Below, in pieces: positions 63,489 through 64,000 of a stretch of DNA of 64,000 nucleotides. Position 1 is the first letter of the stretch. Each line of letters starts with the position of its first letter. The notes below the pieces were generated by a model. That model was not told where the DNA came from. It ran no database searches and was given only the letters and a program-made list of their open reading frames with translations. The position numbers and the translations under genes are program-made. The DNA is from Anabaena sp. FACHB-1237. Lineage in GTDB: Bacteria > Cyanobacteriota > Cyanobacteriia > Cyanobacteriales > Nostocaceae. The stretch covers positions 1-64,000 of the forward strand of contig NZ_JACJPV010000011.1 of the NCBI RefSeq assembly GCF_014696225.1, in the 5' to 3' direction.

Positions 63489-64000
63489 TTACCAATGCGA
63501 CAACTGTTGATGGTAATAATTGACTATCTGGGCAATAACTTCTGATATAGTTAAACCATCAGTAGGCATTTCTATAGCATCCACCGCTTTTTGCAAAGGT
63601 GAAATTTTCCGGGTACTATCCTTATAATCTCTTTCCGCTATGTCTCTTTCCAGAATTTCTAAACTAACTTCCGGTTGGCCTTGTTGTTTAAAGTCTTGTT
63701 GACGACGACGCGCTCTTTCTCCTACCGATGCAGTTAAAAAGATTTTAATTTCCGCATCAGGGAAAACATGAGTACCAATATCTCTACCTTCTGCTACTAA
63801 ACCTCCCTTTTTACCCCAGTTTTTTTGTTGTTCCACTAAGGCTTGACGTACTGCGCTTTGAGCAGCGATCGCTGATACTTGAGATGTTACAGCCATAGTT
63901 CTAATTCCTTGGGTAACATCTATATCATTAATCCATACTTTTACCGGAGTTTGCACATTAGGACTAGGAGTAATTTCAATCTTACATTGCTGTGCTAATT
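63489..64000 (-). CDS. cmk: Cytidylate kinase, C-terminal part (possibly of a PanC-Cmk fusion)
   Basis: The frame stays open to the window edge, so the N-terminus lies outside. The visible ~170 residues carry VWINDIDVTQGIRTMAVTSQ (the CMP-binding insert), AEGRDIGTHVFPDAEIKIFL, ASVGERARRRQQDF and RDIAERDYKDSTRKISPL, all diagnostic of cytidylate kinase. It phosphorylates CMP and dCMP. In many cyanobacteria this domain is fused behind pantothenate synthetase (PanC); the window does not show whether that is so here. Confidence 0.95.
   Translation of the reverse strand, partial: LAQQCKIEITPSPNVQTPVKVWINDIDVTQGIRTMAVTSQVSAIAAQSAVRQALVEQQKNWGKKGGLVAEGRDIGTHVFPDAEIKIFLTASVGERARRRQQDFKQQGQPEVSLEILERDIAERDYKDSTRKISPLQKAVDAIEMPTDGLTISEVIAQIVNYYHQQLSHW

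Noticed and set aside
1..64000. tRNA, rRNA, tmRNA or RNase P RNA genes
   Set aside because: I looked for T-loop (GTTCGAATC-type) and other conserved RNA motifs and found none that fold convincingly; a covariance-model scan would be decisive.

Overview
The window is AT-rich chromosomal DNA from a cyanobacterium, most likely a filamentous member of the Nostocales (Anabaena/Dolichospermum-like). The evidence is ndhC-ndhK-ndhJ, a specialised NDH-1 CO2-uptake cluster (ndhF, ndhD, a ChpX/ChpY protein), an Hli protein, ferredoxin-thioredoxin reductase variable chain, many GCGATCGC (HIP1) octamers, heptamer tandem repeats and many short non-autonomous mobile elements. No rRNA or tRNA gene was seen.

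Layout. 1-6.2 kb: end of a large secreted beta-helix protein, a convergent subtilase with P-domain, a BolA/monothiol-glutaredoxin pair and a Dam-like methylase. 6.3-11.8 kb: a DRE-TIM acyl-CoA condensing enzyme, FtrV, a PP2C phosphatase, a Zur/FurB-like regulator and a YoeB fossil. 12.2-18 kb: the CO2-uptake NDH-1 genes with a Tat-exported beta-carbonic anhydrase between ndhF and ndhD. 18-24.9 kb: a decayed Uma2 gene, argD, tandem VWA genes, a GxxExxY nuclease-like gene between structured repeats, and a frameshifted membrane protein. 25-34.4 kb: small membrane proteins, hli, rpmF, an aldehyde dehydrogenase, rpmB, an orphan ParA, a ROK kinase and trhO. 34.5-36.7 kb: a two-gene type II restriction-modification system. 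36.9-43.4 kb: recG, a coiled-coil protein, tsf, rpsB with a candidate three-way-junction leader, and a Nif3 protein. 43.4-49.3 kb: nested mobile elements, a HyuB protein, and a Ser/Thr kinase divergent from a ZorA/ZorB-like proton-motor pair. 49.4-57.5 kb: DUF362, ppa, panD, a fibrillin-like protein, gene fossils, a 46-residue membrane protein and a PlsY-PEP synthase fusion. 57.7-60.7 kb: ndhCKJ and sodB. 60.9-63.4 kb: a cas2 fossil, a CRISPR leader and a 26-repeat array with no other cas gene. The window ends in cmk.

Three families of short elements run through the intergenic DNA; I call them A (about 145 bp, ends like AGGACTTACGCAA), B (about 105 bp, ends like ACAGCAGTTTCC / GGAATGTGCTGT) and C (about 102 bp, ends AGCT). 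Families B and C insert at TA and duplicate it. This can be read directly because one C copy interrupts a B copy, one B copy interrupts a gene fossil whose frame is restored when the element is removed, and one C copy interrupts the terminal degenerate CRISPR repeat. No transposase gene is present, so these are non-autonomous.

The strongest candidates for under-described biology are the kinase plus ZorAB-like motor locus, the GxxExxY gene with flanking hairpin repeats, the rpsB leader, the carbonic anhydrase inside the NDH-1 CO2-uptake cluster, and the orphan CRISPR array with its cas2 remnant. All functional calls come from reading motifs; no database search was run.
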